Shown: positions 16,912 through 25,528, counted from the first letter of the stretch. The stretch: 64,000 bases of DNA from Kaistia hirudinis (GCF_014196455.1 NZ_JACIDS010000001.1:1-64000), one strand, 5' to 3'. The notes: generated by a model from the sequence alone, not told the origin. A program made the numbers and translations.

Positions 16912-17937
16912 TCACTTTTTCTGGTCGGCGGAAATCTGCGCCATCAGCACGTCGAGCAGTTCCGGCAGCGCCAGCGGCGTGGCATTGGCCCCGCCGCGCG
17001 CATAGATGCCGGTCGCATGCGTGATATCGACGCCGAGCCGCGACGCCAGCCGTCCGATCGCGTCCTTGCAGTCATCGAGCGTCGGCAGGCAGCGGATCGC
17101 CTCGGCCTTGGGCAGGTGGTCGTTGGCGCCGATGAGGGCCATGCGCTCCGCGCCGACCTTGCGGCTGGACGCGACATTGTTGATCGCCCGCTCGCCCTTG
17201 CCGATGACGAAGGAGCGATGGGTCAGTCCCGGCGCGACCCAGGCGATGACGTCGTCGTAATAGGGCCGGATGCGCGTCACCACATCGGCGACGGCCTTCG
17301 CCATCTCGTTGTGCATCAACACATAATGCCGCTTTTCCTCGTCGCCCCAGCGCCAGCGCGTGGCGGATACGGCCGTGGCGGTGGAATCGTCGCGCCAGGG
17401 CGAGACGGCATTGCCGCGTTTCTCGAACAGACCGGGATCGTCATAGGCCGTCGCCGGCGAGGGCAGGCCGTTATAGCTGACGATATGCTCATAGGGCACG
17501 ACCGACATCGGCTCGGAGATCACCATGCGGTGCACGAGCACGCCGGCATCGTTCATGAGCGGCGCGATGTTCAAGACGTCCTGCGAGAATTCGGGCTCCA
17601 GCCGCGCCATCAGTTCCTGCGGCAGGTCGAGGCGGGCGATCGGGCGAAAGCCCGAATCCGCGAGGCGCTGGTTGATCGCCTTGTGTTCGGATGAAAAGGG
17701 ATAGGGCTTGGTCTTCGTGCAGGGCATGAAGAGCAGGACGCGCCGCTTCGCCTTTGGCAGATCCGGTACATAGTCGTTGCGCACGAAGTCGAGCCAGGCC
17801 GCGATTCGCGGCTGGGTGAGCGAGTCGACATTGTCCTGCGGGCTGTAGAGGCAAAGTTCCGGATCGAGCACGAAGGGGCTCTGGATCTTCTCGGCGGATT
17901 CCTGGATGCGCTGCGCGCGGTCTGTGACGGTGACCAT
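16912..17937 (-). CDS. ArcS-core / DUF5591-like protein, function unknown
   Basis: A 341-residue soluble protein. The clearest landmark is RRVLLFMPCTKTKPYPFSSE at about residues 66-84 followed by HKAINQRL, which resembles the PCS..KPYS.S.SH motif of the DUF5591 core domain in archaeosine synthase (ArcS) and related tRNA-guanine transglycosylase-linked proteins. A second conserved-looking stretch is VISEPMSVVPYEH (about 142-154). No TGT catalytic domain, zinc cluster or PUA domain is visible. It lies between a flavin monooxygenase and a dihydroxyphthalate-decarboxylase-like gene in a short operon with a sigma-54-like promoter, so a metabolic rather than tRNA role is likelier. The family link rests on motif resemblance only. 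Confidence 0.5.
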   Translation of the reverse strand: MVTVTDRAQRIQESAEKIQSPFVLDPELCLYSPQDNVDSLTQPRIAAWLDFVRNDYVPDLPKAKRRVLLFMPCTKTKPYPFSSEHKAINQRLADSGFRPIARLDLPQELMARLEPEFSQDVLNIAPLMNDAGVLVHRMVISEPMSVVPYEHIVSYNGLPSPATAYDDPGLFEKRGNAVSPWRDDSTATAVSATRWRWGDEEKRHYVLMHNEMAKAVADVVTRIRPYYDDVIAWVAPGLTHRSFVIGKGERAINNVASSRKVGAERMALIGANDHLPKAEAIRCLPTLDDCKDAIGRLASRLGVDITHATGIYARGGANATPLALPELLDVLMAQISADQKK

Positions 17938-17957
17938 GATGCTCGCTAGTCTGGGTT

Positions 17958-19409
17958 TCAGGCGACCTTCTCGGCCCGCTTCGCGCGGTTCGCCTCGAAA
18001 GTGGAGGTGTCGAGCTCGACCACGTCATAGCTCTTGAGGGCGGGCAGATAGCCGGCGGCATCGTCCAGGAAGAGCTGGCGCGTGATGCCGAAGGCGATGC
18101 GATCGGTCGAGAATTTGAGCTGCGAGATGCCCGCGGCGCCGCCGAGGCTCGGCATGGCGCCGAAGGTGTGAGAGTAGATCCGCGCCAGATAGGGCGCCTC
18201 GCCGGGAGCCTTCTCGGTGAACTGGAAGGCATCGGTGAGATAGGGGTACTTGCCGAGCAGGGGGCTCTCCTCGCCGGCGGGCGCCGTGTAGCGATCCTGC
18301 CAGAGCGCGATCTTGTCGGCGAAGCGGGCGAGTTCGGGTCGCGTCGAAAGATCGACCGAGAAGCCGGTTCCGACGATCAGGAAGTCGTAATGCGCGCTCA
18401 TCTGCGGCGTCGCCAGGCGGATGCGCCCGCCATCCATGGCGAGGCTCTCGATCGGGCTGCCGAGATGCAGATCGAACGTGCCGAAGCGCGCGCAGCGGTC
18501 GAAGGTCTCCTGCGGCGGCGGCTGGTTCATGGCGAGGAAGGTCGTCATGAAGCTCCATTTCTGGGCATCCGACAGATCCACAAAATGGCGCATGAAGCCG
18601 GCGAATTCGATCCAGCGATTCGGGTTCACCGCCGGCAGACGGCGCCGGCGGGCGAAGACGTCGACGATCGCGCCATGTTCCAGCGCGCAGGCGGCGTTAT
18701 CGAACGCCGAGGCGCCGGCGCCGATCACGGCGACCCGCTTGCCACGCAGCGCCTCGAAATCGATGGCGTCGGCCGTGTGCGCATAGCGCTCGCGCGGCAA
18801 CGCCTGCGTGATGATCTGCGGCATCAGCCAGCGCCCCGAGCCCTCGATGCCGGTGGCGAGCACGACATTACGCGCGAGGATGCGCTCGGCCTTGCCGGCG
18901 ATCGTCACATGCAGGGCCAGGATTCCGTCCGCCAGCGGCTCGATATCGGTGACGTTCGCGTCGCTCGTGGTCTCGATGCCGATCGTGCGCTGCAGCCAGA
19001 CGACGTAGTCGTGCCACTCCTCGCGGCCGATCTTGTGCAGGTTCGCCCAGGCCTCGGGACCGTATTTCGCCTCGTACCAGGCCCGCACCGAGAGCGCCGC
19101 CGTGCCGAGTTCCGGGCCGGAGACGTGTTTCGGCGTGCGGAGCGTCGCCATGCGGGCGAAGCTGCGCCACGGGCCGGCCGATCCGGCTGCGCTGCGGTCG
19201 AAGATGCGGAAATTGGTCACGCGCTCGCGCAGCAGGCGGAAGGCGACCGCGAGGCCATTCTGCCCGCCGCCGACAATCGCGACGTCGAGCACCGGCTCGC
19301 CTTCGAAGCGGCGCGGCGCCACCCATTCGCGGGCGGGATAGTTCACGCAGTCGAGCTCGAACCGCGCGCGTTCGGCGAGTTCGTCGAGGGCCCGGGATTG
19401 CGTCGTCAT
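17958..19409 (-). CDS. FAD/NADPH-dependent monooxygenase (FMO / Baeyer-Villiger-like)
   Basis: A 483-residue two-dinucleotide flavoprotein. The FAD site is VLDVAIVGGGQNGLAVAF (about residue 40), the NADPH site is GKRVAVIGAGASAFDNAA (about 190), and the late FLIVGTGFSVDL motif is typical of flavin monooxygenases. Such enzymes insert one oxygen atom at nitrogen, sulfur or a ketone. The ATG at 19409 is preceded by GGAG at eight bases; the longer in-frame reading to 19607 has no family similarity. It is the first gene after a sigma-54-like promoter at 19546-19562 and is followed by the ArcS-core-like and decarboxylase-like genes. The substrate is unknown. Confidence 0.82.
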   Translation of the reverse strand: MTTQSRALDELAERARFELDCVNYPAREWVAPRRFEGEPVLDVAIVGGGQNGLAVAFRLLRERVTNFRIFDRSAAGSAGPWRSFARMATLRTPKHVSGPELGTAALSVRAWYEAKYGPEAWANLHKIGREEWHDYVVWLQRTIGIETTSDANVTDIEPLADGILALHVTIAGKAERILARNVVLATGIEGSGRWLMPQIITQALPRERYAHTADAIDFEALRGKRVAVIGAGASAFDNAACALEHGAIVDVFARRRRLPAVNPNRWIEFAGFMRHFVDLSDAQKWSFMTTFLAMNQPPPQETFDRCARFGTFDLHLGSPIESLAMDGGRIRLATPQMSAHYDFLIVGTGFSVDLSTRPELARFADKIALWQDRYTAPAGEESPLLGKYPYLTDAFQFTEKAPGEAPYLARIYSHTFGAMPSLGGAAGISQLKFSTDRIAFGITRQLFLDDAAGYLPALKSYDVVELDTSTFEANRAKRAEKVA

Positions 19410-19515
19410 GTCATTCACTCCACGCGATGGATGAACCTCGAAACGCGCCGCCCCGCGCCGCGCACCATTTGCGACGCCATCGGGGGCGTGGTTTCGGGGG
19501 AGGGGCCGATCCGGT

Positions 19516-19562
19516 TTTCCGGTCGATCGGTCGCTCCCGGGATTAAGCAAACTGCGTACCAG
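19516..19562 (-). promoter_or_regulatory. Sigma-54 (RpoN) type promoter and adjacent shared leader motif
   Basis: On the minus strand the bases CTGGTACG, four spacer bases, then TTGCT (19546-19562) match the sigma-54 consensus YTGGCACG-N4-TTGCW with one change, and the invariant GG and GC are separated by exactly ten bases. The expected start would be near 19535, about 125 bases before the flavin monooxygenase ATG. Just downstream, TTTCCGGTCGATCG on the plus strand (19516-19529) repeats, with one change, a motif in the leader of the binding-protein operon at 6311-6324. Confidence 0.65.
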
Positions 19563-19632
19563 TTCTGCGCCGCAGCATAGCGGTGCGCCGCAGCCGGTCG
19601 TGTCCAAAGCCTAAGCAGGTGGTGCCCATAAT

Positions 19633-20643
19633 TCAGCCGGTCGCGGACAGGGCAGGCACCCGGCCCGCGCGGAGAAAGGCCTCGAGCGAACGCTGCAGCA
19701 GCGCCGGTTCGAGATCGCGCAGGATCACCACCAGTTCGAGGCCGTCGGGTGCGCTGTCCGCCGGCAGATGTTCCGGACGGTGGACGATGTGGCGGACCGA
19801 CTGGACGAGCACGGGACGTCCGTCGCCGCCGGAAAGCGTCAGCGTTCCCTTGAGGCGTAGCAGCTTGCCGCCATGCCGATGCGCCAGCAGCGACAGCCAC
19901 GTCGCGAAGGCCTGCCAGTCCACGGGACCCGCGATCCGCAACACGCCGGAGCGGATCGCGTCGTGGCGTGGTGCGGCCGGCGCCGCGATGAAGCTGCGGC
20001 CGGGCTGCGGCCGGCCGGGGGCTTCGGGAAAGGCCGTTCGGTCGAAGGGATCCAGCAAGCCGTCATCGACGACGATTTGGCTGAGCGGGTTCAGTCCGGT
20101 GACGCGTCGCATGATCGCGTCCGGGGAGGCCGCCGGCGCGAGATCGGCCTTCGACAGCACGATCAGATCGGCGCAGACGATCTGCGAGAGCGCCTCCGGG
20201 CTGATCGCCTCGATGGGCGTTTCATCCTCGACCAGGTCGATCAGCGTGACGACGCGGCCGGGGCGAAAGCGCGGCTTCAGCCGGCGATCGAGCGCCAGCG
20301 TCGCGACGAGGCCGGCCGGATCGGCGATGCCCGAGGTCTCGATGAGAACGCGCGAGAACGGCGGAATTTCGTCGCTCGCCCGGCGCTCGGCGAGATCGAT
20401 CAGCGCGTCGCGGACGCTGCCATCGACGACGCAGCAGATGCAGCCGTTGCCGACGACGCGCGCCGATCCGCCGGAAAGCGCGATCAGGCGCTGGTCCAGC
20501 GGCAGCGCGGCGAATTCGTTGACGAGGATGGCGGTGTCGCGAAGGCAGCCGCCTTCGACCAGCCGGCGGATCAGCGTCGTCTTTCCGGAACCGAGGAAGC
20601 CGGTGAGGATGTCGACGGCGATGAGCGGCGCGGCGTCGCTCAT
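19633..20643 (-). CDS. CobW/COG0523-family GTP-binding metallochaperone
   Basis: A 336-residue P-loop GTPase. Motifs are Walker A GFLGSGKTT (about residue 14-22), the metal-binding CxCC in NGCICCVVDG (about 66), the switch region VLIETSGIADP and the base-recognition SKAD. A CobW C-terminal domain follows. Family members hand zinc, iron or cobalt to client metalloenzymes. It ends the nine-gene operon and overlaps the CxxC microprotein stop by four bases; the operon also encodes several metal-dependent hydrolases that could be clients. GGAG five bases before the ATG at 20643 supports this start over one 24 bases upstream. Confidence 0.88.
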   Translation of the reverse strand: MSDAAPLIAVDILTGFLGSGKTTLIRRLVEGGCLRDTAILVNEFAALPLDQRLIALSGGSARVVGNGCICCVVDGSVRDALIDLAERRASDEIPPFSRVLIETSGIADPAGLVATLALDRRLKPRFRPGRVVTLIDLVEDETPIEAISPEALSQIVCADLIVLSKADLAPAASPDAIMRRVTGLNPLSQIVVDDGLLDPFDRTAFPEAPGRPQPGRSFIAAPAAPRHDAIRSGVLRIAGPVDWQAFATWLSLLAHRHGGKLLRLKGTLTLSGGDGRPVLVQSVRHIVHRPEHLPADSAPDGLELVVILRDLEPALLQRSLEAFLRAGRVPALSATG

Positions 20644-20930
20644 CGCCGCTCCAGAGCGGCGAGGCAATCCTCGGACAGAGGGTCAGGTGCCTTGCGCCCA
20701 AGCGCGTCGACCGCGAGCCAGAGCGCGCCGAGATCAGCGGCGAGCGTCGTGCGCCCGGTCGGCCCGGTGACGCGGAAGCCCTGGCCCCAGGCGGCGATCG
20801 CGACGCCGGAGCCGCTGGCTGCCCGCGCCGCCTCCCGCGCGAGCGCGACACGGCCGGCGGCCGGCCGTGCGGGCAGGGCCGGGCCCGTGCTCCAGTGGAT
20901 ATCCGTGAAGGAGCCGCAGAGGCCGCACAT
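20640..20930 (-). CDS. Small CxxC protein next to CobW, function unknown
   Basis: A 96-residue protein that I cannot assign to a named family. It begins MCGLCGSFTDIHWS, giving a CxxC pair at residues 2 and 5 and a histidine at 12, a compact potential metal site. The rest is alanine-rich and probably helical, ending LSEDCLAALERR, which adds a third cysteine. It has no signal peptide or membrane segment. Coding is supported by its position: 15 bases after the PgdA-like gene and overlapping the CobW start as ATGA. The pairing with a CobW GTPase suggests a metal carrier or accessory for one of the operon hydrolases (inference). Confidence 0.7.
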   Translation of the reverse strand: MCGLCGSFTDIHWSTGPALPARPAAGRVALAREAARAASGSGVAIAAWGQGFRVTGPTGRTTLAADLGALWLAVDALGRKAPDPLSEDCLAALERR

Positions 20931-20945
20931 CGCCGCCGCGCCCGA

Positions 20946-21842
20946 TCAGGGCCGGGGACCGGGCGTGCCCTTGGGATAGCGCGTCAGGAAGTCCTTCGCG
21001 ATTGCCTCGAAGGTCGTGAACTTGACGCCGGGATGGCTGGAAATATGGCCGAACAGGCGCTCATGCATCGCCAGAACCTGCGGGCGGCCCGAGACGTCCG
21101 GATGGATGGTGATCGTGAAGACGGCATAGTCGTATTCGCGATAGATCCAGTCGAACTGGTCGCGCCAGAGCTCCTCGATGTCGCGCGGGTTGACGAAGCC
21201 GTGGCTGTTCGGCGCCGCCTTCATGAACATCATGGGCGGCAGGTCGTCGATGTACCAGGAGGCCGGAATCTCGACGAGCGGCGTCTCGGTGCCGCGGTTC
21301 ATCGGCTTCATCCAGCTCTGCGCCGGCGCGCCGTAATCGATCTTCGACCAGCTCTCGCCCGTGCGGGCATAGTAGGGGAAGAAGTCGTTATGCATCAGCG
21401 AGTGGTCATAGATGATGCCGCGCTCGATCAGCATCTCGATCGTCGTGTTGGAGAACTCCCACCACGGCGCGACATAGCCCGAGGGCTTGCGGCCCTGCAG
21501 CTTCTCGATCAGCGCGATCGACTTGTCGAGAACGGCCGCTTCCTGCTCCCGCGTCATCATCAGCGGGTTTTCGTGGCTGTAGCCATGCATGCCGATCTCG
21601 TGACCGGCTGCGGCGACGGCTGCCATCTCGTCCGGGAACGTCTCGATCGAGTGGCCGGGGATGAACCAGGTCGTCTTGATGCCGAAGCGATCGAACATCC
21701 TCAGCAGGCGCGGCGTGCCGACTTCGCCGGCGAAGACGCCGCGCGAGATGTCGCAAGGGCTGTCCTCGCCGCCATAGGAGCCGAGCCAGCCCGCAACCGC
21801 GTCCACATCGATGCCATAGGCGACGAAGATTTCCTTAGCCAT
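20946..21842 (-). CDS. Polysaccharide deacetylase-fold hydrolase, HpPgdA / cyclic imidase type
   Basis: A 298-residue NodB-fold hydrolase strikingly like Helicobacter Pgd[21 protein letters not shown] at the start carries the metal aspartate, HGYSHENP (about residue 86-93) the two metal histidines, then [12 protein letters not shown] and [13 protein letters not shown] near the C-terminus. The same subgroup includes cyclic imide hydrolases, so ring opening of an imide or ureide fits this operon better than peptidoglycan deacetylation (inference). It has no signal peptide. GAGGA lies before the ATG at 21842; longer reading upstream overlaps the next gene and lacks similarity. It follows the decarboxylase-like gene by 41 bases. 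Confidence 0.85.
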   Translation of the reverse strand: MAKEIFVAYGIDVDAVAGWLGSYGGEDSPCDISRGVFAGEVGTPRLLRMFDRFGIKTTWFIPGHSIETFPDEMAAVAAAGHEIGMHGYSHENPLMMTREQEAAVLDKSIALIEKLQGRKPSGYVAPWWEFSNTTIEMLIERGIIYDHSLMHNDFFPYYARTGESWSKIDYGAPAQSWMKPMNRGTETPLVEIPASWYIDDLPPMMFMKAAPNSHGFVNPRDIEELWRDQFDWIYREYDYAVFTITIHPDVSGRPQVLAMHERLFGHISSHPGVKFTTFEAIAKDFLTRYPKGTPGPRP

Positions 21843-21883
21843 GCTTTCCTCTTGCTGTTTGCGATCCGGCGATGCGGATCGCC

Positions 21884-22606
21884 TCAAGCTGATGCAAGGA
21901 CCTTGCCCCAGCCCGCGATGGGCGCCCAGGCGTCCGTGATCTTCAGGGCTTCGCGGAAGGTGATCGCGATCGAATCGACGATCGGCATGCCGAGCTCGGC
22001 CTCCATTTCCTCGACGAGTTCGGTCGCGTTGAAATTGGTGCAGACGACGGCGATGCAGTCCGGCTTGCCGGCCGCCGCCTCGCGAAGGATGCGGCGGATA
22101 TCGTCGGGGGAGGCGGCGCCGATGCCGACATTCTCGCGGATGCCGAGTTGCGCCCGGCCCGTGACGGTGAGGCCCTGGCGCCCATATTCGCGCGCGATGT
22201 CGGCGGCGACGTCGCTCGTATAGGGCAGGGCGAGGCCGATCTTCGTCCAGCCGAATTCGGCGAAGGTCTTGTAGAAGGCAATCGTCGAGGTCGAGACGGT
22301 GAGACCGGTCTGGTTGCGGATCGCGTCGCACAGCATGTGGTCGTTCTCGAGCCCGCGCCAGCTCGCGGAGGTGCCGTTCCAGACGATCGCGTCGATCGGC
22401 GCATCGGCGAGGAGACGCGCGCCGGCGAGCATGGGCTCGAGCTGGAACTGCGCTTCCGAGCTGCCTTCCAGCGCCAGATGCGTCACGCGGATACGCGAGA
22501 AATGATGCGTCACGCGGCCGTCGAACGGCCGGTTCATCGCGTAGGTCAGCGGCTCCAGCCAGATGTTCGAAGACGGCGTGACATGGCCGATGCGGACGGT
22601 CTTCAT
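21884..22606 (-). CDS. Asp/Glu racemase superfamily protein, arylmalonate decarboxylase / maleate isomerase-like
   Basis: A 240-residue protein of the aspartate/glutamate racemase fold. Racemases and maleate isomerases use two cysteines; here the first position reads NGTSASW (G78-T79-S80) and only the second is kept in VVCTN (C189). A Gly at the first and Cys near 188 is the pattern of arylmalonate decarboxylase, which is also about 240 residues long. It could decarboxylate a malonate-like ring-cleavage product or isomerise a maleate derivative. Its start overlaps the flavin reductase by four bases in the nine-gene operon. Confidence 0.75.
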   Translation of the reverse strand: MKTVRIGHVTPSSNIWLEPLTYAMNRPFDGRVTHHFSRIRVTHLALEGSSEAQFQLEPMLAGARLLADAPIDAIVWNGTSASWRGLENDHMLCDAIRNQTGLTVSTSTIAFYKTFAEFGWTKIGLALPYTSDVAADIAREYGRQGLTVTGRAQLGIRENVGIGAASPDDIRRILREAAAGKPDCIAVVCTNFNATELVEEMEAELGMPIVDSIAITFREALKITDAWAPIAGWGKVLASA

Positions 22607-23109
22607 GGGGTCACCAGCGGTTCGAGTTCAGGGAAGCCGGCGGTGAGCCGGCCCTGGAAGAAGACGAGCGGAACACCGGGGCGTGCCGACAGCGCGACCA
22701 CTTCACCGATCATGATCCGGTGGTCGCCGCCGTCGAAGACGTGCCGCGTCTCGCATTCGAGATGGGCCAGCGCGCCGGGCAGAAGCAGCAGGCCGCGCGG
22801 CGAGACGATCATCGGCTCTCCGCCCTCGAAGGCCTCGAGCGTGTTCCGCGCGAAGTGCTTGGCATCGTCCAGCTGCTCGGCGGCGAGGATGTTGATGGCG
22901 AAGCGGCCGGCTGCCTCGAAGATATCGCGCGACCGCGCTCTGTCCTTAAGGCACCACAGGACGAGCGGCGGCTCCAGCGAGACGGAGGCGAAGGAATTGA
23001 TCGTCATGCCGGCGAAGGTCTCGCCGAAACGGGTCGTCACCACGGCGACGCCGGTCGCGAACAGCGAGCAGGCGCGGCGGAATTCGGCCAGGTCGAAGGT
23101 ATCGCTCAT
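22603..23109 (-). CDS. Flavin reductase (HpaC/RutF-like), partner of the HpaB-type oxygenase
   Basis: A 168-residue FMN/FAD reductase-like split-barrel protein. [19 protein letters not shown] and [21 protein letters not shown] are the standard N-terminal motifs, and [10 protein letters not shown] the C-terminal one. It reduces free flavin with NAD(P)H and passes it to a two-component oxygenase. The only such oxygenase nearby is the HpaB-type gene at 26734-28215 in the same operon. It overlaps both neighbours by four bases. Confidence 0.9.
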   Translation of the reverse strand: MSDTFDLAEFRRACSLFATGVAVVTTRFGETFAGMTINSFASVSLEPPLVLWCLKDRARSRDIFEAAGRFAINILAAEQLDDAKHFARNTLEAFEGGEPMIVSPRGLLLLPGALAHLECETRHVFDGGDHRIMIGEVVALSARPGVPLVFFQGRLTAGFPELEPLVTP

Positions 23110-24611
23110 GCGCGGGCCCTCCCTTCCATTGAGAGATAGCGCGCGACGGGCAGCGGTTCGCCCCGCGACGCGTCGGCAAACGCGACGACATGCGGTTCGA
23201 GCCGGGCGGCGAGCGCGCGGGCATCGGCAAGGCTGACGGCAAGGCGATCCACGGCCTCGGCGACCCGCTCGCGCAGCGAGGCCGGGCTGACCGTGGTGAG
23301 GCGCCGATCGGCGACGACGTGGCGGCCACTGGCGAAAACATCCGTGATCGCAGCGGAATCGGCCGTCGTGACGATCTGGTTCAGGGGATTGGTCAAAGGC
23401 ATGAAATCGATGTGGGAGAGATCGAAAAGGGTGAGATCGGCGCTGGCGCCGATGGCCATGCGCCCGCCTTGCGGCAGGCCGAGCAGGTCCGCGCTCCCCG
23501 ACGTCGCAAGGCGGAGCGTTTCGGCTGAAGCGAGCCAGTTTTCGCGCGGCGCATCGAAGATCTGCGAGGCGTAGGAGGCGAGGCGTACCGCCTGGACCAT
23601 GGAGAGCGCGTCGGACGAGTTCGCGCCATCGGTTGCGAGACCAACGCGGATGCCGCGATCCAGCATCGGCGGGACATGCGCGACGCCGGACCCCAGGCGG
23701 AAATTGCTCGCCGGAATATGCGCGATCGCGCAGTCGTGCGCTGCGAGGATGTCGAGATCATTGCCGTCGAGCCAGACCGCGTGGGCGGCGATGAAGCCGG
23801 GGCGGAGTACGCCGAGATCGGCGAGGCGGCGAACCGGCGAGACGCCCCAGAGCTTCCGCGCCGTCGTCGCCTGCAGGCGCGATTCCGCGATGTGCATGTG
23901 GATCGGGAGATCGTAGCGCTCGGCAAGCGCCACGCACTGCATGAGAAATTCCTCGGAGCAGTGATGCGGGATCGTCGGCGCGATGGCGAGCGAGATGCCG
24001 GGCGGCAGCTGGTCGCGCGCCGCAAAGATCGCATCCATGGCGGCGATCGTCTCCGCACCGCCGCCGAGGGAGAAGCGGCCGACCGTCTCGCGGAGGTCGT
24101 CGGGGAGGGCGTCGAGAAGGCCGGGGATCGCCTGGAACAGGTTGAGATCGGCCACCATCGGCGCGAGCACGGCCTTCATGCCGGCATCGGCATAGCCGCG
24201 CGCGACCGCCATGAAACCTTCGAGCGTGGGGCGCGGGAACTCATAGACGAGGTCGAAGCAGGCCGTGCAGCCCTTCGAGAGCATGTCCAGCGCGCCGAGC
24301 AGCGTCGAGAGATAAATCGTCTCCGGATCGCGCGCGCCGCCAAGCCAGGGGCCGTTGGTGAGCGAGGCTTCCAGCGTCCAGCGCTCGGCGACGCCCTTGA
24401 CCAGATTGGCATGGCCATGGGTGTGCGCATTGACGAAGGCCGGCAGGATCAGCCTGTCCCACGTGTCGAAACGCTCGACGTCCGGACCCGCAATCGTGCC
24501 CGCTGCGTCGATCGCGGCGATGCGGCCGTCCTCGATCAGGATGTCGCGGCGGGTCGCCTCGCCGGTCGCAGGATCGGCGACGAGACCGCCGGCGAGGAGC
24601 AGGGCGCTCAT
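23106..24611 (-). CDS. Amidohydrolase of the cytosine/guanine deaminase group (COG0402)
   Basis: A 501-residue metal-dependent hydrolase. Metal ligands are in FVNAHTHGHANL (about residue 62), IHMHIAESR (about 240), AAHAVWL (about 275) and the aspartate in LATDGANSSD (about 325). An unusually long C-terminal helical tail of about 70 residues follows the composite beta domain. Relatives deaminate cytosine, guanine, triazines or thioadenosine, so a nitrogen heterocycle is the likely substrate, but I cannot say which. It is encoded between the PuuE-like hydrolase and the flavin reductase with four-base overlaps on both sides. Confidence 0.85.
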   Translation of the reverse strand: MSALLLAGGLVADPATGEATRRDILIEDGRIAAIDAAGTIAGPDVERFDTWDRLILPAFVNAHTHGHANLVKGVAERWTLEASLTNGPWLGGARDPETIYLSTLLGALDMLSKGCTACFDLVYEFPRPTLEGFMAVARGYADAGMKAVLAPMVADLNLFQAIPGLLDALPDDLRETVGRFSLGGGAETIAAMDAIFAARDQLPPGISLAIAPTIPHHCSEEFLMQCVALAERYDLPIHMHIAESRLQATTARKLWGVSPVRRLADLGVLRPGFIAAHAVWLDGNDLDILAAHDCAIAHIPASNFRLGSGVAHVPPMLDRGIRVGLATDGANSSDALSMVQAVRLASYASQIFDAPRENWLASAETLRLATSGSADLLGLPQGGRMAIGASADLTLFDLSHIDFMPLTNPLNQIVTTADSAAITDVFASGRHVVADRRLTTVSPASLRERVAEAVDRLAVSLADARALAARLEPHVVAFADASRGEPLPVARYLSMEGRARA

Positions 24612-25528
24612 GATGCGGCCTCCGCCGGATGGGTCGCCATCCAGTGCCGCGCGACCTCTGACCGTCCGGCGAACCAGACATCGTCATGGCTCACAGCCAG
24701 ATCGAGGAAGCGCTGCACCGCCTCGAAGCGCGAGGGCTGGCCCGAGATGCGGCCGTGCAGGCTCACGGTCATCATGCGCGGATGGCGCGCGCCCTCGGCA
24801 TGCAGCACGCGGAACGCCGCGGCGAGATGGTTGTAGAAATCGTCCGCCGTGCCGAGCTTGGCGGTGGCGAGGCGGTTGTCGTTGTGGGTGAAGGAGTGCG
24901 GCACGACGAGATGCGGTCGGCCCACGACCTCGACCCAATAGGGCAGGTCATCGGCATAGGAATCGGCATCGTAGAGGAAGCCGCCATGCTCGACGAGCAG
25001 CCGCCGCGTCCCCTCGCTGGAGGAATAGCGGCTTTGCCAGCCGAGCGGCGGGCGCCCCACGGCCGCCTCGATGCCGCGAAACGCGGCGGCGATGACGCCG
25101 CGCTCTTCGCCCTCGCTCATGCGGTAGTGGCGGACGAAACGGTCGCCATGGCAGCAAAGATCGATATTGCCCTCGCGAATGGCTGCCGCGATCTCGCCAT
25201 TGCGGGCAAGCGCCTGCGCGCAGGCATTGATCGTCAGCGGAACACCGCGCTCGGCAAAGAGATCGTGCAGCCGCCAGAAGCCGACGCGGGAGCCATATTC
25301 GAACAGCGTCTCGGCGACGAAATCGCGCCGTCCGGCCTCGACCTCGCCGGGGATCGCGTCGGTGAGCGCGGCTTCGCTTGCCGGATCGCCGTCGGGGATG
25401 GAGGGCTCGGCGCCTTCCTCGAGATTGAGCACGACGACCAGAGCCAGCCGCGCGCCGCCGGGCCATTGCGGGTCCGGCGGGGTGCGGCCGTAGCCGACGA
25501 AGTCGCGTGTGCCGTCCCGGATGATCAT
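24608..25528 (-). CDS. Polysaccharide deacetylase-fold hydrolase, PuuE allantoinase-like
   Basis: A 306-residue cytosolic NodB-fold protein. It opens with RDFVGYGRTPPDPQWPGGAR and VLNLEEGAEPS, which closely follow the start of PuuE-type allantoinases, and continues with CCHGDRFVRHY, GWQSRYSSSEGTRRLL, and YDADSYADDLPYW. PuuE opens the hydantoin ring of allantoin without needing the amidohydrolase fold. Differences around CCHGDRF compared with the usual SHGWRW suggest a related but altered substrate. It overlaps the amidase and the amidohydrolase genes by four bases each, placing it in the ring-opening part of the operon. Confidence 0.85.
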   Translation of the reverse strand: MIIRDGTRDFVGYGRTPPDPQWPGGARLALVVVLNLEEGAEPSIPDGDPASEAALTDAIPGEVEAGRRDFVAETLFEYGSRVGFWRLHDLFAERGVPLTINACAQALARNGEIAAAIREGNIDLCCHGDRFVRHYRMSEGEERGVIAAAFRGIEAAVGRPPLGWQSRYSSSEGTRRLLVEHGGFLYDADSYADDLPYWVEVVGRPHLVVPHSFTHNDNRLATAKLGTADDFYNHLAAAFRVLHAEGARHPRMMTVSLHGRISGQPSRFEAVQRFLDLAVSHDDVWFAGRSEVARHWMATHPAEAAS

